Shown piece after piece: positions 7,906-15,961 of a stretch of 64,000 nucleotides of DNA. Location of the stretch: the NCBI RefSeq assembly GCF_003382365.1, contig NZ_QTSU01000005.1, forward strand, positions 62,001-126,000. The letters run 5' to 3'. The DNA is from Lysobacter silvisoli (lineage in GTDB: Bacteria > Pseudomonadota > Gammaproteobacteria > Xanthomonadales > Xanthomonadaceae). Within the stretch, counting starts at the first letter, position 1, and the number at the start of each line of letters is the position of its first letter. The notes beneath the pieces are model-generated. The model made no database searches. It was not told the DNA's origin and worked only from the letters and a program-made list of their open reading frames with translations. The position numbers and the translations under genes were made by a program.

Positions 7906-9062
7906 TGGATGTACTCGTGGCCAGCAGTCTGCTGGCTGTCGGACCACACGCGGAAGTAGCCGCAGAAATCGGTGTAGATGCCGCGGTCGGCGTATTCCGG
8001 GTTGCTGATGGTGGATTGCGAATTGTCCAGGTTGGTGGCGGGCTGCTGGCCGGGCTTGTGGCTCCAGCCGCCGTAGCGGTCCAGCCGGTACCAGTGGAAA
8101 TCGCCGTAGGCCGGCGCCGCCACCAAGGCCACGGTGCTCTTGTGGCTGGGCTCGTACGGGTCGGCGATAGGCTCCAGGCCGTCGCGGATGGCCGCCTCGA
8201 TCAGCGCCGGGCAGGTGTAGCCCGCGGTGCCCTGCCCCGCGCCGTTGCCGGGCTGGGCGAAGGTGTTGGTGCGCTTGTTGGTGGCGTAGTTGTAGCAGTT
8301 GTTGCTGAACACCGCCGCGCCGCCGTTCCACAGCCCCGGCTCGTACAGCGGCGTGCCCGGCGCCATCACCACGGCCAGGTCGTCCAGCGACAGCGCACGG
8401 TTGTACAGGTGCACCTCGTCCAGGCGCTCGTTAAAGCCGCCGCCGTCCAGGTTGTGGCCGATCAGCAGCGGCGCATCGGTGTTGCTGTAGATATCGGCCT
8501 GCAGCGGCCAGGTGCCGGCCTCGACGCCGTCGATGTAGAACTGCACCGTGCCCGTGCTGCGCGCCACCGACACCGCGATGTGGTGCCAGCGGTTCACCGC
8601 CAGCGGCATGGCCGCCAGCGACGAATACGGCACCTTGGTGGGCGCGCCCGTCAGCCGCAGCGTGACCCGGCGGCTGGCGGAAATGCCCAGCAGGTAGCCG
8701 CCGTTGCTGCCGCGGTTGTCCAGCAGCGTGCGCGTGGCGATGGCCGGGCCCACGCGCACGTAGGCGGCAAAGCTGAAATCGCCGCTGGCGAAACTCAGCG
8801 CCGGCGAGTACGGCACGGTGTAGTACTTGCCGCCCGTCAGGTTCACGCCGCTGTTGCGCCAGCCCCAGGAGAGGGGATTGCTACCCACCGCCGTGGCGGT
8901 GTGCTCGTTGTTGGTGACGTCGGCGGCCGTGGTCATGCCGTTCTGGAAATCCCAGCCCGCCACCGACCAGGCCGGCACCACGGGCGTGGGTTGCGAGTGG
9001 CTGGCGGCGATGGGCAGCAGCGCGCCGATCGCGAAAGCGCAGAGCACCAACTTTGGGTTCAT
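7902..9062 (-). CDS. Secreted LamG-like lectin protein with C-terminal Cys/His domain
   Basis: A 386-residue protein with an N-terminal signal peptide (residues 1-20). Residues 40-230 form a LamG/concanavalin-type sandwich; the WHHIAVSVARSTGTVQFYIDG and LDEVHLYNRALS segments are diagnostic. The C-terminal region has NNCYNYA (C256), H323 in DFHWYRLDRYGG and H335 in WSHKPG, a layout like a cysteine-dependent papain/NlpC-type fold. This enzymatic reading is tentative. It is coupled to the small secreted protein downstream and probably acts at the cell surface or on polysaccharide or protein outside the cell. Confidence 0.72.
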   Translation of the reverse strand: MNPKLVLCAFAIGALLPIAASHSQPTPVVPAWSVAGWDFQNGMTTAADVTNNEHTATAVGSNPLSWGWRNSGVNLTGGKYYTVPYSPALSFASGDFSFAAYVRVGPAIATRTLLDNRGSNGGYLLGISASRRVTLRLTGAPTKVPYSSLAAMPLAVNRWHHIAVSVARSTGTVQFYIDGVEAGTWPLQADIYSNTDAPLLIGHNLDGGGFNERLDEVHLYNRALSLDDLAVVMAPGTPLYEPGLWNGGAAVFSNNCYNYATNKRTNTFAQPGNGAGQGTAGYTCPALIEAAIRDGLEPIADPYEPSHKSTVALVAAPAYGDFHWYRLDRYGGWSHKPGQQPATNLDNSQSTISNPEYADRGIYTDFCGYFRVWSDSQQTAGHEYIQ

Positions 9063-9276
9063 GCGATGTCCTTATGCATGGGTGGGGTGCGGACCAGGGC
9101 GACGCGCGCACATTCGCCGCCCCCAGCTGATGTGTACCATTTTTTTTGGAGCATCCTGCGCCCAGGCCAAATAAAAGCACAAGGCCGGCTCGATCAGCAT
9201 GGCTCCTCTACCGCTTAGCGAACTATTGACGGCCGTACAGAAGAACTCGATTTACTATTACCCCAGCTTGGTTCAT

Positions 9277-9732
9277 CTAAGCGCCGATAGCCTTCATAAT
9301 AAGGTCAATAAATGCTTTCTCTCCCATTCGACCTACCGCTCGCCTGACAGTTGCGACTAGCTCGGAAGAGGACTCGGAGGCATGCGGTAAGTACAACGAG
9401 CACCCTGTTTTGAACTCGAAGTGCTCGGCCAACCCCTTCAACTCAGCAGCCTTGCGCTTTTCGGCTTGTCCGACATTGTGAAACTCGACGTAGCGAACCA
9501 CCGCGACGGTGGCGATATCGGCACCTAGCGCTTCCGTCTCTCGCGTCGAATCGCCCTGCCATTGAACCTTGACGAATCCCTCTTGCTGCTCTGAATCGTC
9601 TTCCTCCACCGGCAAGATGAGAGTGCCGTCGACCAACGAGCGGGCGCACCAGAGGTCTTCGATACGCGTACCGACATACATAGGGCTGAGGTTCGCGATG
9701 AAACCAACGACCGCAGCGCTCTTCGAATCCAT
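9277..9732 (-). CDS. Hypothetical protein beside the MrcB_N-DUF3883 gene
   Basis: A 151-residue soluble protein I do not recognise. The ATG at 9732 is used because upstream residues in the frame are low-complexity and translate the end of the preceding region. It lies 65 bp after the DUF3883 gene on the same strand, and its base composition is lower in GC than the genes to its left, so it may belong to the same defence island. A central beta-rich part (FVKVQWQGDSTRE...VAVVRYVEFHN) precedes a helical C-terminus. Confidence 0.55.
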   Translation of the reverse strand: MDSKSAAVVGFIANLSPMYVGTRIEDLWCARSLVDGTLILPVEEDDSEQQEGFVKVQWQGDSTRETEALGADIATVAVVRYVEFHNVGQAEKRKAAELKGLAEHFEFKTGCSLYLPHASESSSELVATVRRAVGRMGEKAFIDLIMKAIGA

Positions 9733-9797
9733 TTGAATGCCCCTCCTATCCGAGCGAATGCCGCTGGGCGGCGATGACGACGCTGCGTCGCTTTGGG

Positions 9798-10895
9798 TCA
9801 CGCCAGTTGGTACTTGAAAGTAATGCCTTTGAGCAGATCGATGTCCAAGGCCCAAGGCATCCAGGACTGGAGCGTACCGCCGACCGCCAGCGGCGATCCA
9901 TCGCGCTCCACCAGTTCGATCCCATGCACCACCATCAGGGCATTGGCTGGGTACGCCTTGAGGTGTAGCTGTACTTCATTCGCCGTTAGAAGAATCGCGC
10001 CTAGGTTGCCTGTCGTTCCTTTCACTTCCACGCGAACGGTCTCGTCGCCCCGCGTAGCCAGTAGATCGAACGATCCCATCTTGCTGACATCCTCGACCCG
10101 GAATCCAAGCTCCTGAAGACGGGTGGTAGCGAGGCGCATCGCTCGAAGCTCGATCGCACGGCGCTCGTCGGCGCTCAGGGCGAATCCTTGCCCTCCCTGC
10201 GTCGAGGTCGGCCGGGAGATCACAGCGCCCGCCTCCTCGGCATCGCGGACGCTGGGATCGGTAGCCGATGGTGTTTGACCCAGACGCTCTGCGTCGTACA
10301 GCTGCCGTAGCAGACCGGCCAGCGTCGTCATATCCCGCTGCAGACCGGCATCATCGGGAAGCTCAGCCGCGGAGTACTGGTAGGCCACCACGCAAGACTT
10401 TTCGTAGGAACGCGCTAGCGCTCCGACGGAGCCCAATTTCACATTTGGGACCAACCTGGGATCGTTCGGCAGGCTACGGGACAGCCTAGCCCGGCCCCAG
10501 GCCATCAGTTGCGAAAGCTCCTCGTCCGAGCGCGGCACGAACGCGCCATGGCGGAATTGCGTCGAGCCGTGGGCAAGCGCCAGGTAGGCGCCAGCTCCAG
10601 CCTGGCCAAACAGCAATACGACGTACCAACCGACCGTGGCCCTGGGGGAGGCCTTCCTGGAGCCGAATCGCACCCAGGGAATTTGCGCCTTCATACCCGT
10701 CGCGTCGCGTCCCTCTATCAGCAGATCGCCGATCTCTACGCCCGCTGATTCCGCCAAAAGGGGCTGGATCTGACTAAGGGCATTGGGAATAGCCTTACGG
10801 ATCAGTGCCCCACGGCGCTTCATATCGTCCGTGTTGGACGAGGAGTAAAGCGCCTGCAAGCCGATCACCTCGGCGACGGCGCTCCTCAAGTCCAT
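9798..10895 (-). CDS. MrcB_N (DUF3578) - DUF3883 putative restriction/defence protein
   Basis: A 365-residue two-domain protein. Residues 1-180 match the MrcB_N/DUF3578 pattern (MDLRSAVAEVIGLQALY, WVRFGSRKASPRATVGWYVV, YLALAHGST), a domain found at the start of McrB-type restriction components. Residues 245-365 match DUF3883, a nuclease-like domain with ELRAMRLATTRLQELGFRVEDVS and SFDLLA...VRVEVKGTTG (E-x-K core of a PD-(D/E)xK-type fold). No GTPase or McrC partner is nearby. The start is placed at MDLR; the frame continues to 11000. It is probably a stand-alone modification-dependent restriction or anti-phage protein. Domain calls are by motif. Confidence 0.75.
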   Translation of the reverse strand: MDLRSAVAEVIGLQALYSSSNTDDMKRRGALIRKAIPNALSQIQPLLAESAGVEIGDLLIEGRDATGMKAQIPWVRFGSRKASPRATVGWYVVLLFGQAGAGAYLALAHGSTQFRHGAFVPRSDEELSQLMAWGRARLSRSLPNDPRLVPNVKLGSVGALARSYEKSCVVAYQYSAAELPDDAGLQRDMTTLAGLLRQLYDAERLGQTPSATDPSVRDAEEAGAVISRPTSTQGGQGFALSADERRAIELRAMRLATTRLQELGFRVEDVSKMGSFDLLATRGDETVRVEVKGTTGNLGAILLTANEVQLHLKAYPANALMVVHGIELVERDGSPLAVGGTLQSWMPWALDIDLLKGITFKYQLA

Positions 10896-11401
10896 CTGGC
10901 CCAACAGTGCGGCATGAGCGCCTGTCCCAGCATTCCCCTTGAAGGATTCTGCCGGAATGCAGGTGCCGTGTAAGCACACTATTCGCGCACCAAAGCACAA
11001 CGATTGGGTACAGACGAGCTCGCCTCCTCTCTTGGAGGGCTGGGCACCCGCGGGCAGGGAGATTCATCGACCTAGGGCGAGCCCCAGTGCGCAGTTCGCA
11101 CGACCCGCTGGCGCTACGCGGATACGACCGCCCTCGATTGGGCGGGCTGACGCCGGATTCGGAGTGCACCTCGTATCCCAGCACGCGACTGCCGTTGGCG
11201 AGTGATCGGACGGCATGGAGACCACAAGTGGCAAGGCGCATCGGTTGAGTATTTTTTCCTCAACGGAAAGTCGCAAAGCCTTAGCCGATAGTCTTTGAGC
11301 CTTACGCGAGCGGCGCAGATTGCCTCCGGCAGGCTCGCGAGGCTTACGGTTGGGGCAAATTGGCTTAAACAAGGGAATCAGCGGCGCCACGGAGAGACTT
11401 T
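10896..11401. other. Intergenic stretch without a convincing gene
   Basis: About 500 bp upstream of the DUF3883 gene. Open frames here have unnatural composition and no recognisable domain. There are two hairpins: gttgag/ctcaac arms at 11244-11264 around a T run, and an imperfect stem at about 11296-11346. No tRNA, attC consensus or insertion sequence was recognised. Confidence 0.4.
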
Positions 11402-11500
11402 ATGAGCCAACGCCAGCCGTTTTCGGCTCACACTCAGCCATCCGAGCACCTCCGGAAGCTTAGTCAGGCCTGGCGGAAGGATTCCGAGGCCTGCGCTTGA
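11402..11500 (+). CDS. Possible 32-residue small ORF
   Basis: ATG at 11402 preceded by a ggagag ribosome-binding sequence. It encodes a polar 32-residue peptide (MSQRQPFSAHTQPSEHLRKL...) ending in TGA. There is no signal peptide or motif. It may be translated or may be chance. Confidence 0.25.
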   Translation: MSQRQPFSAHTQPSEHLRKLSQAWRKDSEACA

Positions 11501-11612
11501 GCCTCCGCGCCGCGGCGGTAAGCCTTTGGGCGCTACCGGAAGCAATGCGAGCCCCATCGCCAGGTCCGCCCCACCCTCCCCGGCCCGGCAACGCCGCGCC
11601 GGAGGCCCCGCC

Positions 11613-11966
11613 TCAGCCCTTGCCGGGCTTCTTCGGCTCGGTGAACACCCGCTTCTTGAGGTCCGCCAGCACCTTGCGCTGATCGGCCTGGTTGAGCAGC
11701 CAGAAGGTCACGATGGCTTCGGCCATGACCTGGGTTTCGGCGTAGAAGTAGGCCAGGGGCATCCCCATCGCGTCGGCGATGCGCTGAGCCGTAGCCAGAT
11801 CGGCGTCGTGGACGGCCTTTTCGTAGCGATTAATGCGAACGGCGGCCGTTTCGGCCGGCAGACCAATAGCCATGCCCAGCTCCTTCTGTGTGAGCCCGGC
11901 ATCTTCCCTGGCTGCTTTCAGCCGCTGCGCAAAGATGGAGCGGGCATCTACGTCGGTCTGGGCCAT
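11613..11966 (-). CDS. XRE-family transcriptional regulator
   Basis: A 117-residue protein with an N-terminal helix-turn-helix of the XRE/Cro-C1 type (FAQRLKAAREDAGLTQKELGMAIGLPAETAAVRINRYEKA) and a short helical C-terminus. ATG 11966 is preferred over the TTG two codons upstream. It is divergent from the ABC-3C operon at 12228 and faces a perfect 9+1+9 palindrome at 12000-12018. It most likely binds there, repressing itself and perhaps the defence operon. Confidence 0.82.
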   Translation of the reverse strand: MAQTDVDARSIFAQRLKAAREDAGLTQKELGMAIGLPAETAAVRINRYEKAVHDADLATAQRIADAMGMPLAYFYAETQVMAEAIVTFWLLNQADQRKVLADLKKRVFTEPKKPGKG

Positions 11967-11999
11967 GCGCAAAGGATGGCTTCAAACCTCAGAAGCGTA

Positions 12000-12018
12000 A
12001 ATTACGTTAAACGTAATT
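12000..12018. promoter_or_regulatory. Palindromic operator between XRE gene and ABC-3C operon
   Basis: A perfect inverted repeat with nine-base arms aattacgtt / aacgtaatt around one base, 34 bp upstream of the XRE start. It lies in the AT-rich divergent promoter region. Its size and symmetry suit an XRE dimer. The assignment is inferred from position. Confidence 0.6.
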
Positions 12019-12227
12019 ATTTGTCTACTGTAAGACAGGAACTCGTTGGACTCTTAGCGCCTTCACACATCGACATGTTTAGCGGACTTGGGCTACCAAC
12101 TGAGCACTTGCATTCTTTAAGTTATTGAAAATAATGAAAACACATTGCAAGGATCTTCCGACTGGCAAACATAAAAACTTATGGCGCTATGATCAGGACT
12201 AGGCGGGGGATATAGGGCCTTTGACCC

Positions 12228-13388
12228 ATGGCTAACGCAAGAGCCAAACATAGCGCGCCCGGAACTTATCTGGGCTTTGGGCTGCAAACAGTCCGCTTTT
12301 GCTACCGACTTCTTACAGCACCGCCAGAAAGCTATGTGCTCATAGAGCACGATGACGATGTGTCCGTTCATAACTCCGATGGCTCCGTCCTACTCGAGCA
12401 AACGAAGAGTGCGCTGTCACATAACCCTGTATCAGATTGGGCTACCGATTTATGGAAAACCGTATCGAACTGGCTTGAATCAACAACGCCTCGCAAAGAA
12501 TGGGATCCAAAGATCACGTATGTCCTGTATGTAACGCCTACATATTCCGGCACATACGTGGAAGCACTATCAAAAGCAACCTCCGCGGCTGACGTTGCAG
12601 CTCTTGTCAAAGCCATGGAACTTGACGCGAAGAAGTCTCGCCGTAAGAACACTGTGGTCTACAAATTTGCGAAGCGTTTTATTGAAGGATCTTCTTCAGA
12701 GCAAATACATCTAGGCCAAAATTTCACTTTCATTAGCGAGTCCGATCCGGTTCAGGGAATTCGCGAACGCTTTACGTCTGCGGTATCTCCGCAACTACTT
12801 GACGCCATATGCGCGTATGCCATTGGACTCGCCAAAGAAGAGTCGGATGCCCTTCTGCGCCAGAGAAAAACTGCAAAAATTAACGCTGGCGCGTTCCAAG
12901 CTCGAATTCGCGCACATGCCGCCCGTATTAATTTGCCTATCCTATTTTCTTCAGCAAAACGGCCCGCCCAGACTGCGGTGGCTTCCAAACACCTAGAACG
13001 GCCAACATTTGTGAAGCAGCTCGAGTTGGTGAGAATACCGGTCGAGGAGCAACTTAATGCAGTTAGTGACTATCTCAGGTCTTCCGCTAGCAAGACAGAG
13101 TGGGCGGACCAGGGTGTACTCCTAGCTGATTCTCTGGACGTATGGGATGAAAGCCTTTGCAAGCGCCATCGCGCGATCGACGGCGAACTATCCATTACCG
13201 CATCTTCATCCTCTTTAGAAGACCGAGGCAAACTTTTATACATGCGCTGCATGCAGATCGAGATGGATCTCGAATCGCGAGCCGTACCCACATACTTCAT
13301 ACATGGCTGCCTCAGCGACTTGGCTGACAGGCAAGAAATTGGCTGGCACGCAGATTTCGCCAAGCTCTTGAAAGCACTGGATGCGTAG
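12228..13388 (+). CDS. ABC-three component system effector with nuclease-like N-terminus
   Basis: A 386-residue protein, the first of a coupled three-gene operon. The N-terminal 130 residues resemble the DUF4297/Cap4-like dsDNA nuclease group of restriction-endonuclease folds: the GTYLGFGLQTVRFCYRLL helix, the acidic E40-HDDD cluster, and LLEQTKS, with Q58-x-K60 in the position of the usual (D/E/Q)xK. The remainder is mostly helical, and its C-terminal part probably docks with the middle component, as in other ABC-3C systems. It would be the toxic arm, cutting DNA when licensed by the ATPase. Codon use is AT-richer than its neighbours, suggesting acquisition. The catalytic call is moderate and the system call is strong by context. 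Confidence 0.72.
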   Translation: MANARAKHSAPGTYLGFGLQTVRFCYRLLTAPPESYVLIEHDDDVSVHNSDGSVLLEQTKSALSHNPVSDWATDLWKTVSNWLESTTPRKEWDPKITYVLYVTPTYSGTYVEALSKATSAADVAALVKAMELDAKKSRRKNTVVYKFAKRFIEGSSSEQIHLGQNFTFISESDPVQGIRERFTSAVSPQLLDAICAYAIGLAKEESDALLRQRKTAKINAGAFQARIRAHAARINLPILFSSAKRPAQTAVASKHLERPTFVKQLELVRIPVEEQLNAVSDYLRSSASKTEWADQGVLLADSLDVWDESLCKRHRAIDGELSITASSSSLEDRGKLLYMRCMQIEMDLESRAVPTYFIHGCLSDLADRQEIGWHADFAKLLKALDA

Positions 13389-13390
13389 CT

Positions 13391-13906
13391 ATGACAATGG
13401 AAACCAATAGCCCTAATAACAACGAACCGCGATTGACCGAGCTAGACCGCATCTACAATCCGGCATACGGAGCTTACCTGTTGTGGTCGGGAGTCCGCGG
13501 ATACTTGGATGAAGACGGTCAATCCACGCCCCTACCACTGATCTTTTTGTTTCTTCCCCTGTTAGTTCACGCGCCCACTAGAGACGTGATCGCATCGACC
13601 AACAATCCCTCGGGGCTCACTCTGTTTGCGGCAAAAATCGGCCAGCATCAAGAGAACTTGTTGGCCATCCACCATCGTGCCGTGGCTCTGAAAGACCTTA
13701 CGTACAGGTCATTCGTACTTGCACGCAACTGCAATCTTTTGGTATTCGATAATACAGCGGCGCACCTATACCCGGTCGAACTCACTAGGCCGCCCCCTGC
13801 ACCAGAAAGCGTACGCCGTGTAAGCAAACAAGCCGCCAAGCTTGGCGCCTGGCTTGCTCGCTTGCCCGTTCAACAGATAGCCTCCACGCTAAGGATAGAC
13901 TTCTAA
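13391..13906 (+). CDS. ABC-three component system middle component
   Basis: A 171-residue protein. The pattern IYNPAYGAYLLWSGVRGY...PLPLIFLFLPLLVHAPTRDV followed by a helical C-terminus (AAKLGAWLARLPVQQIASTLRIDF) is typical of the small middle component (MC3-like family) of ABC-3C systems. It starts 3 bp after the effector, and its stop overlaps the ATPase start by one base (TAATG), so all three are made together. Its role is to bridge the SMC-like ATPase and the effector. Confidence 0.75.
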   Translation: MTMETNSPNNNEPRLTELDRIYNPAYGAYLLWSGVRGYLDEDGQSTPLPLIFLFLPLLVHAPTRDVIASTNNPSGLTLFAAKIGQHQENLLAIHHRAVALKDLTYRSFVLARNCNLLVFDNTAAHLYPVELTRPPPAPESVRRVSKQAAKLGAWLARLPVQQIASTLRIDF

Positions 13907-15867
13907 TGTTTTTTCAAATACTGAAGTTAATTCTATGGCCAAGAAATGGCTCAGAGCCGCGGCTTGTCAACTTCATACCGGGCGCCGTTAATGTAATAAG
14001 CGGGTCCTCAAAAACCGGCAAATCAGCTGTCATCCCCATTGTCGATTATTGCCTTGGATCCAGAAACTGCCGAATACCTGTAGGCGTTATTCGAGAGAAA
14101 TGTGAGTGGTTCGGAATTCTGATAGAGACCGTAGAAGGTCAAAAACTATTGGCGCGACGCGAACCTGGAAACAAACAAGTTATCGGCGACATGTACGTCC
14201 TTGAAGGCGAGGAAGTCACTATCCCTCCTTCCATTTCAGAAAAGAACTATGCCGATCACGCTGTTAGAGATTTACTCGATCGGCTAGCCGGGCTCACTTC
14301 TTTCGATTTTGACCCGTACTCTGAGAATGGATTTAAGTCGCGTCCATCTTTTAGAGACCTGACAGCATTCATGTTTCAACCACAGAATATAGTCGCAAAC
14401 CCCGATGTACTGTTCTATAAAGCAGACACATCGGAGCATAGAGAAAAGCTCAAAACCATCTTTCCTTATGTGCTAAATGCGATCACCCCCAGGACGCTGG
14501 CTCTGCGCCATGAAGCTGAGCTGCTGGGAAGAAAATTGCGTCGCCTTGAAGCCGAACTTAAGGGACTTCAGCAAGTTTCTGAACGTCGCATGGCAGAGGG
14601 GCGGACTTGGTTGACGCAGGCACAGGAGCTTGGGTTGTATGCCTCTAAGATTTTACCGACGACCTGGCCGGAAATAATGGACGCGCTTCGACTGGTCGCG
14701 GGCCAGGATTCAACGCGAAGCAAAACAACTATTCCGGACATCGAGAATACTCTGGCGCGACTCGACGAACTTCGACGCCAAGAAGTCGCCCTAGTTGCAC
14801 AGGCGTCTTCTCATAGGCAAAGACTAATGGAGCTTCGACGCCTTAAGGAGGGCAGTGACAATTTCGTTCACGCCCTTCACTTACAAAGGGAGCGCTTATC
14901 CTTATCGCCGTGGCTAAGGTCGCGCCTATTAGAAACAGGCGACGCTTCCACAGTCCTGCCTCACCCGAGCCTTGACAACCTAGAAAAGCTCTGCAGCGCG
15001 CTTTCGGAACTTGAGTTGCAGCTAACAGCGCATCCCACGGTGTCCAATACACTTGACGCGGAATATCACCGACAAAGAGAGCTTTCGGAAAGCGCGCTAG
15101 CGCGAATTAACGCGGTGAGGCATGAGATTAGAGCTTATGAAGCCACATCCGATCGTGCACGGGAAGAAATAAGCCGTACTGCATCAGCAGAGCGATTCCT
15201 TGGTGGACTCCAACAAGCGCTCCTCTCGTTCGATCGGGCGGATGCCAGCATTGAAATATCTGATGAAATATCTCAACTTAAAAATAAGCTACGTGAAATT
15301 AATTTCGAGATACACGAATCAGGTATCAGCAAACGCATGGAGAGCATATTAAGTGAGATTCAACAGATCACTGGAGGCATAATCCCAAAGCTTGATGGCG
15401 AGTGGGGCGATGCGCCGGTTCGCCTCAACCCCAAAGACCTCACAGTGCAAGTTTATCGCGAGGGCAGAATAGACTATTTGTGGGAAGTAGGTAGTGGCGC
15501 GAACTGGTTGGCATATCACGTTGCCATAACTATTGCCCTACAGATCTATTTCTTTAAGCAACCGCGACACCCTGTTCCAGCGATGTTGATTTATGACCAA
15601 CCAAGTCAAGTCTACTTCCCAAAACTTTCCCCTTACGAACAGCGAAAGTCAGAGGACTACGAACCCGCCCTTAAAGAGCAAGAGGATATAGCGGCAGTTC
15701 GCAAGGTTTTTGAAGTTTTAAGCAGCTGTGTCAAAAGTACGTTAGGAAGTATACAAATCATCGTTCTCGACCATGCTGACGAACAGGTCTGGGGAGACGT
15801 CCCAGGAGTCGCCTTAGTTGAGGAATGGCGCGACGGAGATATGCTCGTGCCCGCAGATTGGTTGTAG
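13906..15867 (+). CDS. DUF3732 SMC/Rad50-like ATPase of the ABC-three component system
   Basis: A 653-residue ABC ATPase of the DUF3732 family. The Walker A motif is GSSKTGKS at about residues 33-40. A long coiled-coil follows (about 185-460, with many Leu/Arg/Glu heptads such as LRRLEAELKGLQQ). The C-terminal head carries the Walker-B-like MLIYDQPSQVYFP and a D-loop/H-loop-like region (IIVLDHADEQVWG). The Walker B aspartate is followed by Q rather than the usual E. It is thought to sense an invader structure and release the effector. It ends 94 bp from the convergent end of aceE. Confidence 0.82.
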   Translation: MFFQILKLILWPRNGSEPRLVNFIPGAVNVISGSSKTGKSAVIPIVDYCLGSRNCRIPVGVIREKCEWFGILIETVEGQKLLARREPGNKQVIGDMYVLEGEEVTIPPSISEKNYADHAVRDLLDRLAGLTSFDFDPYSENGFKSRPSFRDLTAFMFQPQNIVANPDVLFYKADTSEHREKLKTIFPYVLNAITPRTLALRHEAELLGRKLRRLEAELKGLQQVSERRMAEGRTWLTQAQELGLYASKILPTTWPEIMDALRLVAGQDSTRSKTTIPDIENTLARLDELRRQEVALVAQASSHRQRLMELRRLKEGSDNFVHALHLQRERLSLSPWLRSRLLETGDASTVLPHPSLDNLEKLCSALSELELQLTAHPTVSNTLDAEYHRQRELSESALARINAVRHEIRAYEATSDRAREEISRTASAERFLGGLQQALLSFDRADASIEISDEISQLKNKLREINFEIHESGISKRMESILSEIQQITGGIIPKLDGEWGDAPVRLNPKDLTVQVYREGRIDYLWEVGSGANWLAYHVAITIALQIYFFKQPRHPVPAMLIYDQPSQVYFPKLSPYEQRKSEDYEPALKEQEDIAAVRKVFEVLSSCVKSTLGSIQIIVLDHADEQVWGDVPGVALVEEWRDGDMLVPADWL

Positions 15868-15904
15868 ATGTTGACAACAATCGATCCCGTGATGGGTCAC
15901 TGCA

Positions 15905-15935
15905 AGCAAAAGGCGGCCTCGCGGCCGCCTTGGCT
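15905..15935 (-). terminator. Rho-independent terminator of aceE
   Basis: An eight-base GC stem (aggcggcc / ggccgcct) with a tcgc loop. Read on the minus strand it is followed by tttt, matching the end of aceE. On the plus strand there is a weaker ttggcttt tail, so it may also serve the ABC-3C operon. Confidence 0.75.
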
Positions 15936-15961
15936 TTGTTGCGCCGCAGAGTGACGCTACC

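Noticed and set aside
11296-11346. Imperfect hairpin resembling an integron attC or tRNA arm
   Set aside because: It lacks attC core sites and cannot be folded into a tRNA cloverleaf. Treated as a simple inverted repeat.
11064-11390. 108-residue minus-strand frame between the DUF3883 and XRE genes
   Set aside because: No ribosome site, odd composition and no recognisable motif.
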